A stretch of DNA of 64,000 bases from Pseudokineococcus lusitanus (GTDB taxonomy: Bacteria; Actinomycetota; Actinomycetes; Actinomycetales; Quadrisphaeraceae): NCBI RefSeq assembly GCF_003751265.1, contig NZ_RJKN01000003.1:372001-436000 (forward strand). Reading direction: 5' to 3'. The first letter of the stretch is position 1. Each line of letters begins with the position of its first letter. Below are positions 16,570 to 25,482 of this stretch, piece by piece. The notes under the pieces were generated by a model. That model saw only the letters and a program-made list of their open reading frames with translations, was not told the origin of the DNA and searched no databases. A program made the translations under genes and the position numbers.

Positions 16570-18093
16570 TCAGACGGCGCCCTCCTCCAGCCAGCGCAGG
16601 AGCAGCCGGGTCCCGAAGCCCGTGGCGCCCTTGGTGACCTCGTGCTCGTCCTTGTCGGCCCGGCCGGGGCCCGCGATGTCGAGGTGCGCCCAGCGGCGCC
16701 GCCCGACGAACTCGCGGAGGAAGAGCGCGGCGGTGATGGACCCGCCGGAGGGGCCGCCGGCCGCCGCGACGTGGCGCAGGTCGGCCACCTCGGACTCCAG
16801 GGCGTCGGTGTAGTCCTCGACGAGCGGCATCCGCCAGACCCGCTCGCCGGTGGCCGCCGACGCGCTGCGCAGCTGCTCGAGCAGCGGGGCGTCGTCGGTG
16901 TAGAGCGCGGCGTGCCGGCGCCCGAGCCCCAGCGAGGCGGCCCCCGTGAGGGTGGCGACGTCGACGAGCAGGTCGGGCCGCAGCTGCTCGTCGGCGTAGG
17001 ACAGGGCGTCGGCGAGGACCATGCGGCCCTCGGCGTCGGTGTTGGCGATCTCCACGGTGGTCCCGCCGTGGACGCGGACGACGTCGCCGGGGCGGTACGA
17101 CCCGCCGCCGAGCGCGTTCTCCGCGAGCGGCAGGAGCGCCGTGACCGGCTGCGGCAGACGCATCTCCGCCGCCGCGAGGACGGTGGCGAGGACGACGGCC
17201 GCGCCCGCCATGTCCGTCTTCATCGGCACCATCGCCTCGCGCGGCTTGAGCGAGAGCCCGCCGGTGTCGAAGGTGATGCCCTTGCCGACGAGGACGACGT
17301 GGCGCCGCTGCGGCGTCCCGGCCGGCGGGCGGTAGCGCACCGTGACGAGGCAGGGCGGCGAGGCCGAGCCGCCGCCGACGGCCAGGAGGCCGCCGAAGCC
17401 CTCGCGGGCCAGGCCGTCGGCGTCCAGCACCTCCACCTCGACGCCGGGCAGGTCGGCGGCGAGCGCCCGGGCCTGCTCGGCCACCCACGCCGGGTCCTTC
17501 GTCGAGCTGGGCGTGCTCGCGAGGTCGCGCGTGCGCCACGTGGCGCGGGCCGCGGCGACGGCGCGGGGCAGGGCGGGGCCGTCGTCCACGCCGAGCAGCT
17601 CGACGACCTCGGCGGCCGGGCGGGGGCCGTCCTCGAGGCCCGTGCGCGGCGGGGTGTAGGCGGCGAGCAGCAGGCCCTCGGCGAAGGCGCGGAGGGCGGC
17701 GGGCGGCAGGCCCGTGCCCGCGGTCGTCACGACGCGGTCGGCGCCCCGGGTGGCGCGGGCCAGGGCGGCACCGGCCCGGCGCAGCGCCGTCTCGCCGCCG
17801 TCGCCGACGCCGAGCAGGAGGAGCCGGCGGGGCCCGACGCCGTCGTCGCGGGCCGACGGGAGCGGGACGCCGAGCGTCTCGCCGGCGCGCCCCGTGAAGC
17901 GCTGCTGCTCGGCGAGGACGGCCGTGTTGAGGCCGAGCCACACGGCGGCGTCGGCGGTGCCGGGGCGGGGCTGGGGCTCGGCCTCGCCCGGCGGGGCCGA
18001 GGCCACGGGGACGGCGAGGACGTCGGCCCCGGCGGCCGAGCGGACGTCGCCGCCGGCGACGGGGACCAGGCGGGGCATGCGGGCGTCGACCAC
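16570..18093 (-). CDS. pepA: Leucyl aminopeptidase (M17)
   Basis: 507 residues, normal for the family. The N-terminal macro-like domain is variable; the catalytic C-terminal domain (about 190-505) shows GKGITFDTGGLSLKP with the metal-binding Lys and Asp, KTDMAGAA, and the signature NTDAEGRMVLADAL with Asp and Glu ligands and the bicarbonate-site Arg. It removes N-terminal residues during peptide turnover as a hexamer with two metal ions. GTG 18093 follows a TAGGGT hexamer by exactly 6 bases, with no ribosome-binding site. It is transcribed alone, downstream of the DUF3117 terminator. Secure. Confidence 0.95.
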   Translation of the reverse strand: MVDARMPRLVPVAGGDVRSAAGADVLAVPVASAPPGEAEPQPRPGTADAAVWLGLNTAVLAEQQRFTGRAGETLGVPLPSARDDGVGPRRLLLLGVGDGGETALRRAGAALARATRGADRVVTTAGTGLPPAALRAFAEGLLLAAYTPPRTGLEDGPRPAAEVVELLGVDDGPALPRAVAAARATWRTRDLASTPSSTKDPAWVAEQARALAADLPGVEVEVLDADGLAREGFGGLLAVGGGSASPPCLVTVRYRPPAGTPQRRHVVLVGKGITFDTGGLSLKPREAMVPMKTDMAGAAVVLATVLAAAEMRLPQPVTALLPLAENALGGGSYRPGDVVRVHGGTTVEIANTDAEGRMVLADALSYADEQLRPDLLVDVATLTGAASLGLGRRHAALYTDDAPLLEQLRSASAATGERVWRMPLVEDYTDALESEVADLRHVAAAGGPSGGSITAALFLREFVGRRRWAHLDIAGPGRADKDEHEVTKGATGFGTRLLLRWLEEGAV

Positions 18094-18099
18094 CGCTCG

Positions 18100-18105
18100 A
18101 CCCTA
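18100..18105 (-). promoter_or_regulatory. -10 hexamer of pepA (leaderless)
   Basis: TAGGGT on the minus strand, ending 6 bases before GTG 18093. Confidence 0.65.
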
Positions 18106-18187
18106 CTGGCGGTCGCCGCGGCGGCCCGTCGGGGCGGGCCCGCCCGTGCCGCGGGTGCCGGGGGTCGGTCCGGGGCGGCCCCGGACG

Positions 18188-18225
18188 CACGGACGCCCCT
18201 CCCCGTGCGGGGAGGGGCGTCCGTG
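18188..18225 (-). terminator. Terminator after DUF3117
   Basis: Perfect 17-bp arms (18188-18204 and 18209-18225) with loop GTGC, about 70 bases after the DUF3117 stop and before the pepA promoter. Confidence 0.8.
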
Positions 18226-18295
18226 GGGGCGCCGGGCGGCGGGTGCGCCGGGTCCGCGAGGAGCCGGGGCGGGCCGCCCGGGGGCGGCGGGGTCG

Positions 18296-18463
18296 TCAGG
18301 CGACGACGCCGCCGATGGCCTCGCCCAGGCCCTTGGCCTCGTCGGGGGTCATCTCGACGACGAGCCGTCCGCCGCCCTCGAGGGGCATGCGCATGACGAT
18401 GCCGCGGCCCTCCTTCGTGACCTCGAGCGGGCCGTCACCTGTCCTCGGCTTCATGGCCGCCAT
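18296..18463 (-). CDS. DUF3117 small conserved protein
   Basis: 55 residues. The sequence begins MAAMKPRTGDGPLEVTKEG, continues RGIVMRMPLEGGGRLVVEM and ends TPDEAKGLGEAIGGVVA. This is the complete DUF3117 family, an almost invariant small protein of actinobacteria with unknown function. The ATG is preceded by GGAAGGGG 7 bases upstream. It follows tag by 37 bases on the same strand, so it may be the last gene of the DivIVA-SRPBCC-tag operon or have its own promoter. A strong terminator follows. Confidence 0.92.
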   Translation of the reverse strand: MAAMKPRTGDGPLEVTKEGRGIVMRMPLEGGGRLVVEMTPDEAKGLGEAIGGVVA

Positions 18464-18500
18464 TGCGGGTCCCCTTCCTGGGTGGGCGTGATCGCGACCA

Positions 18501-19166
18501 TCATCCCCCGGAACTGCGTGAAACCGAAACCCGTGCCCCGATCCGGGCGTCCGCCCTCACCTCCGCGCGCACCGGGTCCCCGCGGCACCAGCACCCGTCC
18601 AGGTGGTCGTCCACGAGGCCCGTGGCCTGGAGCGTCGAGTACGCCGTCGTCGGGCCGACGAAGACGAGCCCGTGCCGCTTCAGCTCGCGCGCGAGGGCCC
18701 GGGACGCGTCGGTGGAGGCCGGCACGTCCGCCGTCGTCCGCGGCGCCGGCCGGCCCGGCTCCTCGGCGTACCGGCGCAGCAGCGCCTCGAGCCCGCCGCG
18801 GTCCCGCAGGGCCAGCACCGCCCGCGCGTTGGCCACCGCCGCGTCGACCTTGGCGCGGTTGCGGACGATGCCCGCGTCGGCGAGCAGCCGGGCGCGGTCG
18901 TCGTCGCCGAAGCCCGCGACGACCTCGGGGTCGAAGCCCGCGAAGGCGGCCCGGAAGGCGGGCCGCTTGCGCAGGACCGTCAGCCAGGACAGGCCCGACT
19001 GGAAGGCCTCGAGCGTGAGGCGCTCGAAGAACGCCGCCTCCCCGGTGACGGGCCGGCCCCACTCGTCGTCGTGGTACGCCCGGTAGTCGGCGGGCGCGTC
19101 CCCCCAGGGGCAGCGCGCGAGCCCGTCGGCGCCGAGCACGGGGCCCGCCGCGGGCGCCGGGGCCAC
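18501..19166 (-). CDS. tag: DNA-3-methyladenine glycosylase I
   Basis: 221 residues. It excises 3-methyladenine from alkylated DNA. The structural zinc ligands of Tag are visible: RCPWGDAPADYRAYHDDEWG (Cys, and His 13 residues later) and DDHLDGCWC (His and Cys). The helix-hairpin-helix core carries FQSGLSWLTVLRKRPAFRAAF and the Glu of the active site. The C-terminal tail (about 205-221) is short and basic. GTG 19166 starts 4 bases after the SRPBCC stop, so it is co-transcribed with SRPBCC and the DivIVA-like gene. Secure. Confidence 0.94.
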   Translation of the reverse strand: MAPAPAAGPVLGADGLARCPWGDAPADYRAYHDDEWGRPVTGEAAFFERLTLEAFQSGLSWLTVLRKRPAFRAAFAGFDPEVVAGFGDDDRARLLADAGIVRNRAKVDAAVANARAVLALRDRGGLEALLRRYAEEPGRPAPRTTADVPASTDASRALARELKRHGLVFVGPTTAYSTLQATGLVDDHLDGCWCRGDPVRAEVRADARIGARVSVSRSSGG

Positions 19167-19170
19167 CGGC

Positions 19171-19656
19171 TCAGGCCTCGAGCGGCTCGGGCCGCTCGGC
19201 CTCGACGCGACGGACCATGTCGACGACGACCCCGCGCAGCCCCCACCAGGCCGGCACGGCGAGCAGGCGGTCGAGGGGGCGGGCGAGCGCGCGCGGCAGC
19301 CGGCGCGGGAGGACGTCGACGTCCTCGCCCCAGACGACGAGGCACGAGCCCGGCGTGAGGGGCACGACGCGCACGGCGGCGCTGCCGCGGACGACGGACC
19401 CGCGCTTGGCGAGCACCGCGACGCCCTCGCGGGCGCCGTCGGCGGGCGCGCCCGCCGTGGGGTCCTGCCGGCGGACGACGTCCATCGGGTCGTCGAAGCC
19501 GACGCCGAGGACGGCGGTGCGCCCGACGAAGGAGGCCGGGCCGGTCGAGAGGACCCGGGTGAGCGGGATCGACGCGCTCTGCCACGGCCAGTCGGTGAGG
19601 TGACGCCAGACCACGGGGGCGGGGCGGCGGGCGACGACCTCGACGACGACGCGCAT
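19171..19656 (-). CDS. SRPBCC-superfamily (START-like) protein
   Basis: 161 residues, no signal peptide. It starts MRVVVEVVARRPAPVVWRHL and has VVPLTPGSCLVVWGEDVDVLP and a C-terminal helix (VVVDMVRRVEAE), the beta-helix-grip pattern of polyketide cyclase/SRPBCC proteins that hold hydrophobic ligands. No ligand can be assigned. The ATG shares one base with the stop of the DivIVA-like gene (TGATG), so the two are translationally coupled. A tag gene follows directly. Similar trios occur in other actinobacteria. Confidence 0.75.
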   Translation of the reverse strand: MRVVVEVVARRPAPVVWRHLTDWPWQSASIPLTRVLSTGPASFVGRTAVLGVGFDDPMDVVRRQDPTAGAPADGAREGVAVLAKRGSVVRGSAAVRVVPLTPGSCLVVWGEDVDVLPRRLPRALARPLDRLLAVPAWWGLRGVVVDMVRRVEAERPEPLEA

Positions 19657-20012
19657 CAGGCCCTCCCGCCGTCCGGGCCGGCGTCGACCGCGGCCGGGCC
19701 GGCCGGCACGGCGTCGCCCGGCGACGTCGCCGCCCCGAGGCGGGCCGTGAGCTCCGCGACGCGCGCGTCCCGGGCGGCGACCTCGTCGCGCACCCGGTCG
19801 AGCAGCGCGTCGACCTCGTCCATCCGGTAGCCGCGCAGCCCGAGGGAGAAGCGCACGCGGTCGAGGTCGTCCGCCGCCAGCGGGCCGTCCGGGAGCGCCC
19901 TCGACGGGCGGCTCGTCGTCGGCTCCTCGAGGCCGCCGGGGACTCGCCCGACGGCCACGGCGGCGACGACGCCGGCCACGACGAGGGCCACGAGCAGGAG
20001 GACGAGGGTCAC
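19656..20012 (-). CDS. DivIVA-domain membrane-anchored protein
   Basis: 118 residues. One N-terminal membrane helix (LVLLLVALVVAGVVAAVAVG, about 3-22), a short linker, then LAADDLDRVRFSLGLRGYRMDEVDALLDRVRDEV (about 47-80), which is the DivI1A-type repeat (VRF..GLRGYR-x-VD-x-LL) found in actinobacterial small DivIVA-domain proteins, followed by a heptad-like helix. Such proteins often sit near dap and tag genes; role is presumably linked to the cell pole or septum, but this is inference. GTG 20012 follows CACGAT by 7 bases. Confidence 0.8.
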   Translation of the reverse strand: MTLVLLLVALVVAGVVAAVAVGRVPGGLEEPTTSRPSRALPDGPLAADDLDRVRFSLGLRGYRMDEVDALLDRVRDEVAARDARVAELTARLGAATSPGDAVPAGPAAVDAGPDGGRA

Positions 20013-20089
20013 GGGGCCGATCGTGGCACGGGGCGCCGCCCGCGCGCCGGACGGCCACGGACCCGCACCCGGGCGGCGGCGCGGCGGGC

Positions 20090-21202
20090 TCAGGCGTCGA
20101 CGGGCGCGGTGAGCCAGCGGCGCAGGACGTCCGCGCAGCGGTGGAGGTCCCGCACGGGGCAGTGCTCGTCGTCGGCGTGGGCGAGCAGGGGGTCGCCGGG
20201 GCCGAGGTTGACGGCCGGGACGCCGAGGGCGGTGAAGCGGGCGACGTCCGTCCAGCCGAGCTTGGCCCGCGGCTCCTCCCCCGTGGCGGCGACGACGGCC
20301 GCGGCGGCCGGCCGGTCGAGCCCCGGCCGGGCGCCCTCGGCGCCGTCGGTGAGCACGACCTCGTACCCGGCGAGCAGCTCCCGCAGGTCCGCCTCGGCCT
20401 CCGCCAGCGTGCGGTCCGGCGCGAAGCGGTGGTTGACCGTCACGACGCACCGGTCCGGCACGACGTTGCCGGCCGTGCCGCCGCGGATGCCGACCGCCTG
20501 GAGGCTCTGCCGGAAGACGAGGCCGTCGACCTCCCGCTCGCCCGGGTCGTGCCCGGCGAGCAGCGCGAGGAGCGGCGCGGCCGCGTGGACGGCGTTCACC
20601 CCGCGCCAGGGGCGGGCGCTGTGCGCGGGGACGCCGTCGAGGACGACGTCGACCCGCAGGGTCCCGTTGCAGCCGCCCTCGACGGCGGCCGACGTCGGCT
20701 CGCCGAGGACGGCGACGTCGCCCGCGAGCCAGTCCGGGTGCTCCCGCGCGAGCCGGCCGAGCCCGTTGCATGACGCCTCGACCTCCTCGTGGTCGTAGAA
20801 GACCCAGGTGACGTCGCGGGTCGGCTCGGTCAGCGCTGCGGCCAGCGAGAGGGCAACCGCCACACCGCCCTTCATGTCGGCGGTGCCCCGCCCGTGGACG
20901 AGCTCGTCGTCGCCGGACCCGGTCCGCCACGTCGGGAGGTTGGGCGAGCCGTCGGGCCGCCGGCCCAGCGGCACCGTGTCGAGGTGCCCGGCGACGACGA
21001 CGCGCTCGGCCCGCCCGAGCGACGTGCGGGCGACGACGGCGTCCCCGTCGCGCAGCACCTCGAGGTGCGGGCACGCCGCGAGCGCGACCTCGACGGCGTC
21101 CGCGAGGCGGGCCTCGTCCCCGCTGACCGACTCGACGTCGCACACCGCCTGGAGCAGGTCGGCGAGGTCGGCGGACAGGTCCAGCACGGCGGGGTCGCTC
21201 AC
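20090..21202 (-). CDS. dapE: Succinyl-diaminopimelate desuccinylase
   Basis: 370 residues. It hydrolyses N-succinyl-LL-diaminopimelate to LL-diaminopimelate and succinate, in lysine and peptidoglycan synthesis. M20 metallopeptidase motifs are in order: GHLDTVP, HGRGTADMKGG (bridging Asp), YDHEEVEAS (catalytic Glu pair), LGEPTSA, and ADDEHCPVRDL (last His ligand). The dimerisation lid domain lies at about 175-285. GTG 21202 follows a TACGCT hexamer by 7 bases, consistent with a leaderless message. It is divergent from dapD (173 bases apart), the usual actinobacterial arrangement. Secure. Confidence 0.94.
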   Translation of the reverse strand: MSDPAVLDLSADLADLLQAVCDVESVSGDEARLADAVEVALAACPHLEVLRDGDAVVARTSLGRAERVVVAGHLDTVPLGRRPDGSPNLPTWRTGSGDDELVHGRGTADMKGGVAVALSLAAALTEPTRDVTWVFYDHEEVEASCNGLGRLAREHPDWLAGDVAVLGEPTSAAVEGGCNGTLRVDVVLDGVPAHSARPWRGVNAVHAAAPLLALLAGHDPGEREVDGLVFRQSLQAVGIRGGTAGNVVPDRCVVTVNHRFAPDRTLAEAEADLRELLAGYEVVLTDGAEGARPGLDRPAAAAVVAATGEEPRAKLGWTDVARFTALGVPAVNLGPGDPLLAHADDEHCPVRDLHRCADVLRRWLTAPVDA

Positions 21203-21209
21203 CCGCGCG

Positions 21210-21215
21210 AGCGTA
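21210..21215 (-). promoter_or_regulatory. -10 hexamer of dapE (leaderless)
   Basis: TACGCT on the minus strand, 7 bases before GTG 21202. Confidence 0.6.
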
Positions 21216-21363
21216 GGACGCCCGCCGCGCGCCCCGGCACGCTGCGCTCCCCGCGCCCGCCCTCCTCCCCGCGGGCGAGGCCGCAGGGAGGACGGACCGA
21301 CGGCCGGGCGGTCCGGGGCCCGGGAGGGCGGGGCTGCGGCGGGGGCCCGTGGGCGGGCGCCGG

Positions 21364-21369
21364 TAGCCT
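21364..21369 (+). promoter_or_regulatory. -10 hexamer of dapD (leaderless)
   Basis: TAGCCT, 6 bases before ATG 21376; CGGGGC fills the spacer. With the dapE hexamer it forms a divergent dap promoter pair. Confidence 0.65.
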
Positions 21370-21375
21370 CGGGGC

Positions 21376-22398
21376 ATGACCGGCGCACCCCCCGAGACCC
21401 CCGTCCCCGAGGCCGCCGAGGCCCCCGCCGACGGCGCCGCGCCGGGCCGCTGGGCCTGGGGCTACGGCCTCGCGACCGTGACCGGGGGCGGCGACGTCCT
21501 CGACACCTGGTACCCGGCACCGGCCCTCGGCCACCCGGGGGACGACCCGGGGCCCTTCGGCGTCCCGGCCTCCCTCGCGGCGCTCGAGGCCACCGACCCC
21601 CGCCGCGCCGTCCGCACCGAGGTGGTCCGCACCGTCGTCGACCTCGACGCCGGCCCGGTCGACGTCCCCGACGCCTACCTGCGCCTGCACCTGCTCTCCC
21701 ACCGCCTCGTGCGGCCCCACGGCGTGGACCTCACGGGCCTGTTCGGCGTCCTGCCGACGGTCGTGTGGACGTCGGCCGGCCCGTGCGCCGTCGAGGGCTT
21801 CGAGGAGACGCGCACCCGCCTGCTGGCCGACCGCTCCACGCGCCTCGTCGTCGACGGCGTCGACAAGTTCCCGCGGATGACGGACTACGTGCTCCCGGCG
21901 GGCGTCCGGGTCGCCGACGCCTCCCGCGTGCGCCTCGGCGCCCACCTGGCCCCGGGCACGACGGTCATGCACGAGGGCTTCGTCAACTTCAACGCCGGCA
22001 CGCTCGGCGCCTCCATGGTCGAGGGCCGCATCAGCGCGGGCGTCGTCGTCGGCGACGGGAGCGACGTCGGGGGCGGCTCGTCGATCATGGGCACGCTCTC
22101 CGGAGGCGGGACCGAGGTCGTCTCGATCGGCGAGCGGTGCCTGCTCGGCGCCAACGCCGGCGTCGGCATCTCCCTCGGGGACGACTGCGTCGTCGAGGCC
22201 GGCCTCTACGTCACCGCGGGCACCAAGGTCGCCGTCGTCGACCCGACCACCCGCGAGGTCCTGCGCACCGTCAAGGCGCGGGAGCTGTCCGGCAGCGACG
22301 GCCTGCAGCTGTGGCGCAACTCCGCCACGGGCGCCGTCGAGGCCCGCACCCGCACCGGCTCGTGGGGGGCGCTCAACGCGGCCCTCCACGCCGGCTGA
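21376..22398 (+). CDS. dapD: Tetrahydrodipicolinate N-succinyltransferase, actinobacterial type
   Basis: 340 residues, the length of the Mycobacterium-type enzyme and longer than the enterobacterial one. It transfers succinyl from succinyl-CoA to tetrahydrodipicolinate. The C-terminal left-handed beta-helix is seen from about 175, with hexapeptide turns and [34 protein letters not shown] and [19 protein letters not shown]. The substrate-binding Glu is in [10 protein letters not shown] 21376 has a leaderless-type hexamer. Together with dapE and dapC in this window it completes most of the succinylase branch of diaminopimelate synthesis. Secure. Confidence 0.95.
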   Translation: MTGAPPETPVPEAAEAPADGAAPGRWAWGYGLATVTGGGDVLDTWYPAPALGHPGDDPGPFGVPASLAALEATDPRRAVRTEVVRTVVDLDAGPVDVPDAYLRLHLLSHRLVRPHGVDLTGLFGVLPTVVWTSAGPCAVEGFEETRTRLLADRSTRLVVDGVDKFPRMTDYVLPAGVRVADASRVRLGAHLAPGTTVMHEGFVNFNAGTLGASMVEGRISAGVVVGDGSDVGGGSSIMGTLSGGGTEVVSIGERCLLGANAGVGISLGDDCVVEAGLYVTAGTKVAVVDPTTREVLRTVKARELSGSDGLQLWRNSATGAVEARTRTGSWGALNAALHAG

Positions 22399-22415
22399 CC
22401 GCCCCGCGGCCCCGG

Positions 22416-23333
22416 GTGACCTCGGCCCCCGTCCGGCGGCGCCGGGCGCTCGTCGCCGTCGTGGGCGTCGTCGCGGTCGCGGCGGCCGGGGCCCTCGCCG
22501 TCGACGCGCTGCGCGACGGCCGGGGCCTGCCCGGGTCCGACTCGCGGTGCACCGCCACGGCGGGCGGTGAGTCCCACGGGTTCACGGCCGACCGCACCGC
22601 GGTCGCGGCCCTCGTGGCCGCCCGGGCCCAGGCGCGCGGCCTGCCGCCGCGCGCCGCGACCATCGGCATCGCCACGGCCATCCAGGAGTCGGGGCTGCGC
22701 AACCTCGACCACGGCGACCGCGACTCGCTCGGCATCTTCCAGCAGCGGCCCTCGCAGGGGTGGGGCACCCCGGCCCAGGTCACCGACCCGGTCTACGCGA
22801 CGGACGCCTTCTACGACGGCCTCGTGGAGGTCGAGGGGTACACCGAGATCGAGGTCAACGACGCCGCGCAGGAGGTCCAGCGCTCCGGCTTCCCCACCGC
22901 CTACGCCGACCACGAGGGCGAGGCCCGCGTCTTCGCCTCCGCGCTGACGGGCCACTCCCCCGCCGCGCTCGTCTGCCGCCTGCCCGCCGTCGAGGAGACG
23001 GGCGACGGGCTCCTGCCCGTCGTCGGGGACGACGGCCTGACGCCGCGCGCGCGGGAGGTCGTCGAGCGGGCGGCCGCCGAGCTCGGCGAGGAGGGGCTCG
23101 CCGCGCGGCCGGACGCCGGCGGCGTGGTCGTCGTGCGCGACCACGGCGCCGACGAGGAGGGCGTGCGCGCCGGGTGGGCGCTCGCGCAGTGGGCCGTCGC
23201 GACGGCGGTGGGGACGGACGTCGTCGAGGTGGCGACCGACGGGCGCCGCTGGTCCCGTGACGGGGACGCCGCGTGGGTCGCCGACGCCGACGCGCCCGGC
23301 CCCGGGGCCGTCGAGGTCGTCGTCGCGGGCTGA
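22416..23333 (+). CDS. Exported lytic-transglycosylase-like protein, function unproven
   Basis: 305 residues. An N-terminal Arg cluster and hydrophobic segment (ALVAVVGVVAVAAAGALAVDA, about 11-31) act as a signal anchor or signal peptide. The conserved core (about 65-180) includes AATIGIATAIQESGLRNL, DSLGIFQQRPSQGWG and YATDAFYDGL. The QESGLRN and GIFQQRPS patterns resemble goose-lysozyme/transglycosylase-like folds, with Glu of QESG as a possible acid. The C-terminal part (about 195-305) is a separate domain without a recognised motif. It starts 17 bases after dapD and is likely co-transcribed, which would fit a cell-wall role. Related actinobacterial proteins are sometimes mislabelled heavy-metal transporters; nothing here supports transport. 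Confidence 0.65.
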   Translation: MTSAPVRRRRALVAVVGVVAVAAAGALAVDALRDGRGLPGSDSRCTATAGGESHGFTADRTAVAALVAARAQARGLPPRAATIGIATAIQESGLRNLDHGDRDSLGIFQQRPSQGWGTPAQVTDPVYATDAFYDGLVEVEGYTEIEVNDAAQEVQRSGFPTAYADHEGEARVFASALTGHSPAALVCRLPAVEETGDGLLPVVGDDGLTPRAREVVERAAAELGEEGLAARPDAGGVVVVRDHGADEEGVRAGWALAQWAVATAVGTDVVEVATDGRRWSRDGDAAWVADADAPGPGAVEVVVAG

Positions 23334-23340
23334 CGGCCCG

Positions 23341-24219
23341 TCAGCGGTCGACGAGGCCCGCGACGACGTCGGCGAAGGGCGTGGCCGGGCGCCCCGTCAG
23401 CGCGGCGACGTCGCCCGTCACGCGCGCCATCTCCCCCGCGGCGACGGCCGTGTACGTCGAGACCCACGCCCGCAGCTGCCAGTCCGGCGCTCCCGTGCCC
23501 GCCCTGGACGCGTACGCCTCGTCCACGGTCTCGGCCACGTAGCGGGCGGGGCGCCCCGCGGCGGTGAGGGCCTGCGCCACCTCGGCCAGCGTCAGCGCGG
23601 CCGGGCCCGTGAGGTCGTAGGTGCGCCCGGCGTGCGCCGTCGGGTCGCGCAGGACCGCGACGGCCGCGTCCGCGACGTCGTCACGGGCCACGGCCGCCAC
23701 CCGCCCGTCGCCGGCGGGGCCGCGCAGGACGCCGTCGTCGCCGACGAAGTCGGGCAGGACGTCGGCGTAGAGGCCGTCGCGCAGCACCGTCCACGTCGCG
23801 CCCGCCGCCGCCGCGGCCGCGGCGAGGTGCTCCTCCGTGGCGGCGTGGTCGCGGGCCAGCGTGAAGGTCGCGTCCGGGGCCGCGCCGACGAAGGACGTGT
23901 AGACGACGTGCCGCACCCCCGCGGCGAGGGCCGCGTCGACGGCGCTGCGGTGCTCGGCGACCCGGTCGGCGCTCTCGGACGCCGAGACGAGCAGCAGCGT
24001 CCCGACGCCCTCGAGGGCCCGCCGGAGGCCGTCGCCGTCGGCATAGGTCGCCACGGCCGTCGTCGCCCCCGGCAGCACCGGCGCGCGGGCGGCGTCGCGG
24101 ACGACGAGCCGCTGGGCGACACCGGCGGCCGCCAGCCGCCGGGCGGCACGGCCGCCGAGCTGCCCCGTCGCCCCGGTGACGCCCACGACCCCGTGGGCGC
24201 CCGCCGCCGTGCGGGTCAC
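23341..24219 (-). CDS. NmrA-like NAD(P)-binding oxidoreductase
   Basis: 292 residues. The N-terminal Rossmann motif VVGVTGATGQLGGRAARRL (about 11-29), the VVYTSFVGA segment and the absence of the classic YxxxK triad place it in the atypical short-chain dehydrogenase group of NmrA and NAD(P)H:quinone oxidoreductase 2-like proteins. Substrate unknown. The GTG start overlaps the stop of the upstream epimerase-like gene by 4 bases (GTGA), so translation is coupled. It is the last gene of the gltA operon and ends 7 bases from the converging lytic-like gene. Confidence 0.82.
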   Translation of the reverse strand: MTRTAAGAHGVVGVTGATGQLGGRAARRLAAAGVAQRLVVRDAARAPVLPGATTAVATYADGDGLRRALEGVGTLLLVSASESADRVAEHRSAVDAALAAGVRHVVYTSFVGAAPDATFTLARDHAATEEHLAAAAAAAGATWTVLRDGLYADVLPDFVGDDGVLRGPAGDGRVAAVARDDVADAAVAVLRDPTAHAGRTYDLTGPAALTLAEVAQALTAAGRPARYVAETVDEAYASRAGTGAPDWQLRAWVSTYTAVAAGEMARVTGDVAALTGRPATPFADVVAGLVDR

Positions 24220-25184
24220 GGGCGGGCGCCGCCCAGGTCGAGCTCGCCCGCGTCCACGAGGGCGCGGACGGCTTCGCGGCACGTGTCGGCCGAGGAGTGC
24301 TGCGGCACGAAGCCGAGCGCCTCGCGGGCCCGGCGCGTGCTCGCGCTGTGGCTGCGCAGGAGGTGGTCCTCGCTCTCCGCCAGGTGCTCCGGCGAGACGG
24401 TCGCGCCGAACTGCTCCCACGGGACGACCTCGACGTCGGCCTCCCGGCCGAACCAGCCCGCCGCCGCGCGCGCGAGCCCGCGCGACGTCATGGCCTGGGG
24501 GGAGACCGCGTGAAAGGCCTGCCCCGCCGCGGCCGCCGGCTGCTCGAGCGCCAGCTGCACGAGCAGGGCGACGTCGTCGGCGTGCACGTGGTGCATCAGC
24601 TCCGCGCCCGAGCCGGGCAGCAGGAGCGTCTCCCCCGCGGCCAGCGCCTGCCACACCCGGGCGTCGCGGTTGCCGGCCGGCGTGACGCACTCCCAGCCCG
24701 GGCCGCTGATGTGGCCGGGGTGGACGACGGTGCAGGGCAGCCCGCCGCCGCGGGACTCGGCGAGGAGCATCCGCTCGAGGGCGTCCTTGGCGACGCCGTA
24801 CTCGCCGTAGGGCTCCCGGTCGTCCTCCTCGTCCATCGGCGCCACGCTCGACAGGCCGTGGACCCACACCGTGCCGATGTGGACGAGGTGGGAGACCTCG
24901 CCCCGCAGCCCCTCGACGAGCGCGCGGCCGGACTCCTCGGTGAAGCACACGAGGTCGACGACCGCGTCCGGCCGCGTCGCGAGGAGCGTCGCGGCGAAGG
25001 TGCCCGCCGCGTCCTCGGCGTCGCGGTCGACGACCACCCGCTCGACCTGCTGCCAGGCGTCGTCGGGCGTGTACGGCTCCCGCGTGCCGCGGCTCAGCGC
25101 GACGACCTCGTGCCCGGCCCGGACGAGACGGGGCACGAGGTAGGTGCCCACGTGCCCGGTGGCCCCGACGACGGCGATCCTCAC
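24216..25184 (-). CDS. NAD-dependent epimerase/dehydratase family protein
   Basis: 322 residues. The Rossmann motif VVGATGHVGTYLVPRLV is at the N terminus and the catalytic region YGEYGVAKDALERML supplies Tyr and Lys of the extended SDR triad, with a Thr or Ser in HIGTVWVHG. C-terminal substrate-binding domain is typical in length. No pathway can be assigned. GTG 25184 has GGAAGGAG 5 bases upstream and also overlaps the stop of the small upstream gene by 4 bases (GTGA). It is downstream of citrate synthase on the same transcript, but a metabolic link is not evident. Confidence 0.83.
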   Translation of the reverse strand: MRIAVVGATGHVGTYLVPRLVRAGHEVVALSRGTREPYTPDDAWQQVERVVVDRDAEDAAGTFAATLLATRPDAVVDLVCFTEESGRALVEGLRGEVSHLVHIGTVWVHGLSSVAPMDEEDDREPYGEYGVAKDALERMLLAESRGGGLPCTVVHPGHISGPGWECVTPAGNRDARVWQALAAGETLLLPGSGAELMHHVHADDVALLVQLALEQPAAAAGQAFHAVSPQAMTSRGLARAAAGWFGREADVEVVPWEQFGATVSPEHLAESEDHLLRSHSASTRRAREALGFVPQHSSADTCREAVRALVDAGELDLGGARP

Positions 25185-25482
25185 GGCTGCTCCTTCCGGC
25201 CGCCGGGCCGCTCGGCGCCGGCGTGCTCGCTGCGGACGTCGTGCAGCGCACGACGTTTGACGGACTCCCCGAAGACCGACAGGCCCGCGCCCTGGAGCAG
25301 CAGCCCCAGCGTGCCCGCGGCGACCCACCGGCCGGTCGCGTCACCGGCGGCGCGGCGCGTGGCCGCATCGCCCGTGACGCAGGCCCCGGCGCCGACGAGC
25401 AGGAGGCCCAGCGGCGCGAGGCGCGCCCAGGCCCTCAGGTCGCCGTCGGCGGAGCGGAGCGCGGCGAGCGCCCCGGTCCCGC

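Noticed and set aside
22373-22783. Antisense frame in the dapD-downstream gene
   Set aside because: No start site, shadow composition, and the sense strand shows a signal anchor and conserved motifs.
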